DNA of 64,000 bases from Dermacentor variabilis. Taxonomy: Eukaryota > Arthropoda > Arachnida > Ixodida > Ixodidae. The notes beneath the pieces were generated by a model, which did no database searches, was not told the origin of the DNA, and saw nothing but the letters and a program-made list of their open reading frames with translations. Below are positions 61,961-64,000 of the stretch, in pieces; the stretch's first letter is position 1; the number at the start of each line of letters is the position of its first letter. A program made the position numbers and the translations under genes. The DNA lies in assembly GCF_050947875.1 (NCBI RefSeq), contig NC_134573.1, forward strand, positions 65,913,315 through 65,977,314, written 5' to 3'.

Positions 61961-63134
61961 CCAGCGACAAATGTAGCCTTGGTCACGTCGTAGACAGCGC
62001 GCTCACGTGCGCACGCAGGTTCTACAACCGTGCGGCCACTGCCACCAACTTAGCGCACAGAGGTGTCGTCGTGTCGGTGAGACATGGCGACGGGGAAGTG
62101 CGATGGCAGCCATGAACGACAGAAGTGCTCCCTTCGAGCCATTTGTCGAAGTTGGCGCTTGCGTGCATCCACTCGCTTCATCAGCCTCCTCTATTGCGCC
62201 TGAACGTTCCTTAAATAGTCACCCGGGGCCTGGCCCCTTGGGATAGCTGAACTTGATACTTCTGACATTCCTAAATGTTAGAGGGGCACTCAAGGGAAAA
62301 GTGATTCCGCCTCAGCACGTCGTCACGTCATAGATTTCGACGGAATCTGATAGCGCCCAGCTATATATCTGTATCCTTTAAGATGGACTGACACAGCATT
62401 ATAAAGGATCCATGTACTGAACTTTGAAGCTTTAACGCTTTTACTAATCCACAATGATCGAAAAGGAAATTACACGCAGAAATTACTGCGGGAGTTATCT
62501 AAATGATGCGTAAGCATTTTATACTAATCCCCTGCTGTTTCGTCGACGTATACTGCTGTGTTTGGAATAATTGGGAGAAACCCTACGAAAGAATCGTGAA
62601 AGGTAGAAGCGCGGTTGCAACACCGAAATGCTCACTGGGACCAGCATGAGACGACAAAGAAAGTGCGAGTAGCAGCAACGTTCCCTCATGTTATATATAA
62701 CTTCCAGAGGATGTGGACGCGGCATCAAATGACAAAAATGACGAAAAAAAAAAGAAGCTTTGAAGTAAGGGACATCCGAATTGGCGCACCAGCTCTGGGT
62801 TTCCGTGTCGAAATAAGCACAAGTGAAAATTAAACCTTCATTTTCTGTTTCAATAACGAATATATGTTCAAATAATGAAAATAAATGAATCGGGAAAAGA
62901 TTAACCGCCCTGTACTGTAGCACAAAGTTAAAAACTAAACCCATATGGATTTTCCAGAAATAAAGCTTCGTTGTTTAGGAAAAAGTCCGCCTCCACCTAA
63001 CCTGTGAAAGTGGATGTACAGCAAAGCTGTTGCCTACGCCAGACGACGTTGTACAAGTAACACCACCACAAGCGACGTACGGCATGCGCGCAGGCAGGTG
63101 GGGTTGCGCAGCACACATGCTAATTCCTTTAGGC
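61961..63134. other. No recognisable feature
   Basis: Includes an unrecognised 141-codon minus-strand frame (62519-62944). No supported gene or repeat. Confidence 0.4.
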
Positions 63135-63285
63135 ACTGCGCTAAGCGCAAGCGCCTTGTTGAGCTATTTGCATTTTTAAACTAAATTGCGCCAGACAATT
63201 CGTAAAGTGTGACTTACACACAAGCTTCAGGCAAGACAGCTTCGGACTGTAATTCGAATAAACGAGAAAACATATTTCTGTGGCG
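63135..63285 (+). repeat. Direct repeat, copy 1
   Basis: CGCTAAGCGCAAGCGCCTTG, AATTCGTAAAGTGTGACTTA, CACACAAGCTT and TGTAATTCGAATAAACGAGA. Its partner is at 63620-63755. Confidence 0.7.
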
Positions 63286-63459
63286 AGGGAACTAAAAGAC
63301 AAAGCACTTTTCCATGTGCTGTTTGTGGTCTGTCTGAGCGGCCGCGGCTGGTAGGTGGAAGTACCGTTTTCGGGCAGCGTTTGCCATAATGTCGATTACG
63401 GTCGCAGCACACGCCGTGCGACAGACGCAATGGGAAGAGTGCCCACGCATCAAGGGCAG

Positions 63460-63570
63460 GAGGACAGGAGGTCCCATTACAGTCTTCGACCTCGGGACCT
63501 CCTCCTGTATAATACTGCCTTGTACTATATCTTGTCTATTAATAATAAAAACCTCAAACCTCAAGGTACA
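63460..63570 (+). other. Possible polyadenylated 3' end of a retroposed sequence
   Basis: An inverted pair (GGAGGTCCCATTACAG / GGGACCTCCTCCTG) is followed by TCTATTAATAATAAAAACC with an AATAAA-like signal, then a duplicated CCTCAAA. The layout suggests the 3' end of a LINE or processed copy, but no coding remnant is visible. Confidence 0.3.
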
Positions 63571-63619
63571 TTGCGTGCACACGCACGTAACACGCAAACA
63601 AACGTTTTCTCCTAGGGCC

Positions 63620-63755
63620 TCAGCCAAGCGCAAGTGCGCTATTCAACTAACTGAATTTCTCAAACTAAGTTGAGTCAGGAAATTAGTAAAGTACGACTTA
63701 CACAGACATGATAGCTTATAATTGTAATTCGAATATACGAAAATAACGGCATCGC
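63620..63755 (+). repeat. Direct repeat, copy 2
   Basis: CAGCCAAGCGCAAGTGCGCT, AAATTAGTAAAGTACGACTT, ACACAGACATGATAG and TGTAATTCGAATATACGAAA in the same order as copy 1, about 490 bp away. Divergence is considerable. Confidence 0.7.
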
Positions 63756-63779
63756 CACGGGTCGATATCGCCTGATGAC

Positions 63780-63870
63780 CTTATCTGACGACGTCATCAC
63801 CTCAAACGCGACGTTGCGCGATGACGTCTTAGTCAAGTGATGATGCCGACTGCTGACGTCGTGCAATGCC
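63780..63870. promoter_or_regulatory. Cluster of GACGTC/ATGACGTC sites
   Basis: ACGACGTCATC, GATGACGTCTT and CTGACGTCGTG occur within about 80 bp. TGACGTC is the core of a CRE/ATF binding site. No promoter or gene start is visible beside it, so a regulatory role is only a possibility. Confidence 0.25.
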
Positions 63871-64000
63871 TCTTGGAGAAGCAGCGCACTGTGCTCTTGT
63901 CTCTTCTTTGCACTGTCTTCGAGATCGGCCCACATTTCTGTGCGATCACCGCGCACGCGGACACGAAAAATCCCGACCGACTAGAGGCTAACAGCCTCCG

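Overview
The window looks like a piece of a large, repeat-rich arthropod genome, most likely a hard tick (Ixodida). The evidence is the repeat content: a tRNA-derived SINE of the type described in ixodid ticks, several copies of a second short dispersed repeat, non-LTR retrotransposon pieces, a Ty3/gypsy element, a mariner transposase remnant and MITEs. This assignment rests on recognition, not on a database search. I found no convincing host protein-coding exon, no rRNA gene, no functional tRNA gene and no CRISPR array. Most open reading frames here are chance products, many of them inside microsatellites.

Layout. 1-6.7 kb: mostly unassigned DNA, with a GAAA microsatellite, an AT/GT microsatellite on a SINE tail, a SINE-A fragment, and at 3.8-4.6 kb a degenerate spaced repeat split by a 549-bp MITE (TA duplication, inverted ends). 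6.7-15.9 kb: unassigned DNA with SINE-B fragments and ATCA, CA and ATT microsatellites. 16.2-17.6 kb: two C-terminal pieces of non-LTR reverse transcriptase in opposite orientations, meeting at a TTTA microsatellite. 17.8-22.4 kb: CpG-rich unassigned DNA, then a mariner transposase C-terminus and an LTR-like fragment. 22.9-24.1 kb: an APE-type endonuclease remnant next to an Arg/Ala/Glu-rich repeat remnant. 31.4-33.9 kb: a degenerate LINE ORF2 on the minus strand, split inside its reverse transcriptase by a 721-bp foldback MITE. 35.0 kb: a 132-bp hairpin element. 40-44 kb: SINE-A copies. 44.6-48.8 kb: a Ty3/gypsy element on the minus strand with one LTR (418 bp), an open gag, an open protease region, a SINE-B insertion and a decayed, truncated RT/RNase H. 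49-64 kb: mostly unassigned DNA with a 35-unit CTG tract, SINE-C, SINE-A and SINE-B copies, two perfect 14-bp hairpins and a divergent 130-bp direct repeat.

The elements do not work together as a pathway; what they record is nested insertion. The order can be read in three places: a MITE in an older repeat (3.9-4.5 kb), a foldback MITE in a LINE (31.9-32.6 kb) and a SINE in a Ty3/gypsy pol (46.0 kb). The LINE/foldback junction is the best supported, because removing the MITE and one TTAA restores the LINE reading frame.

Family labels used here: SINE-A is tRNA-derived, with box A and box B. SINE-B has a core containing GGCAGGGAGGTTAACC and GCTACCCT. SINE-C has a box-B-like GGTCCTGGTTCGA and ends near AACCCGTACGGG. 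Repeat-D has CGGCGACGGCGACGGC and TTGCTATCGCAAT.
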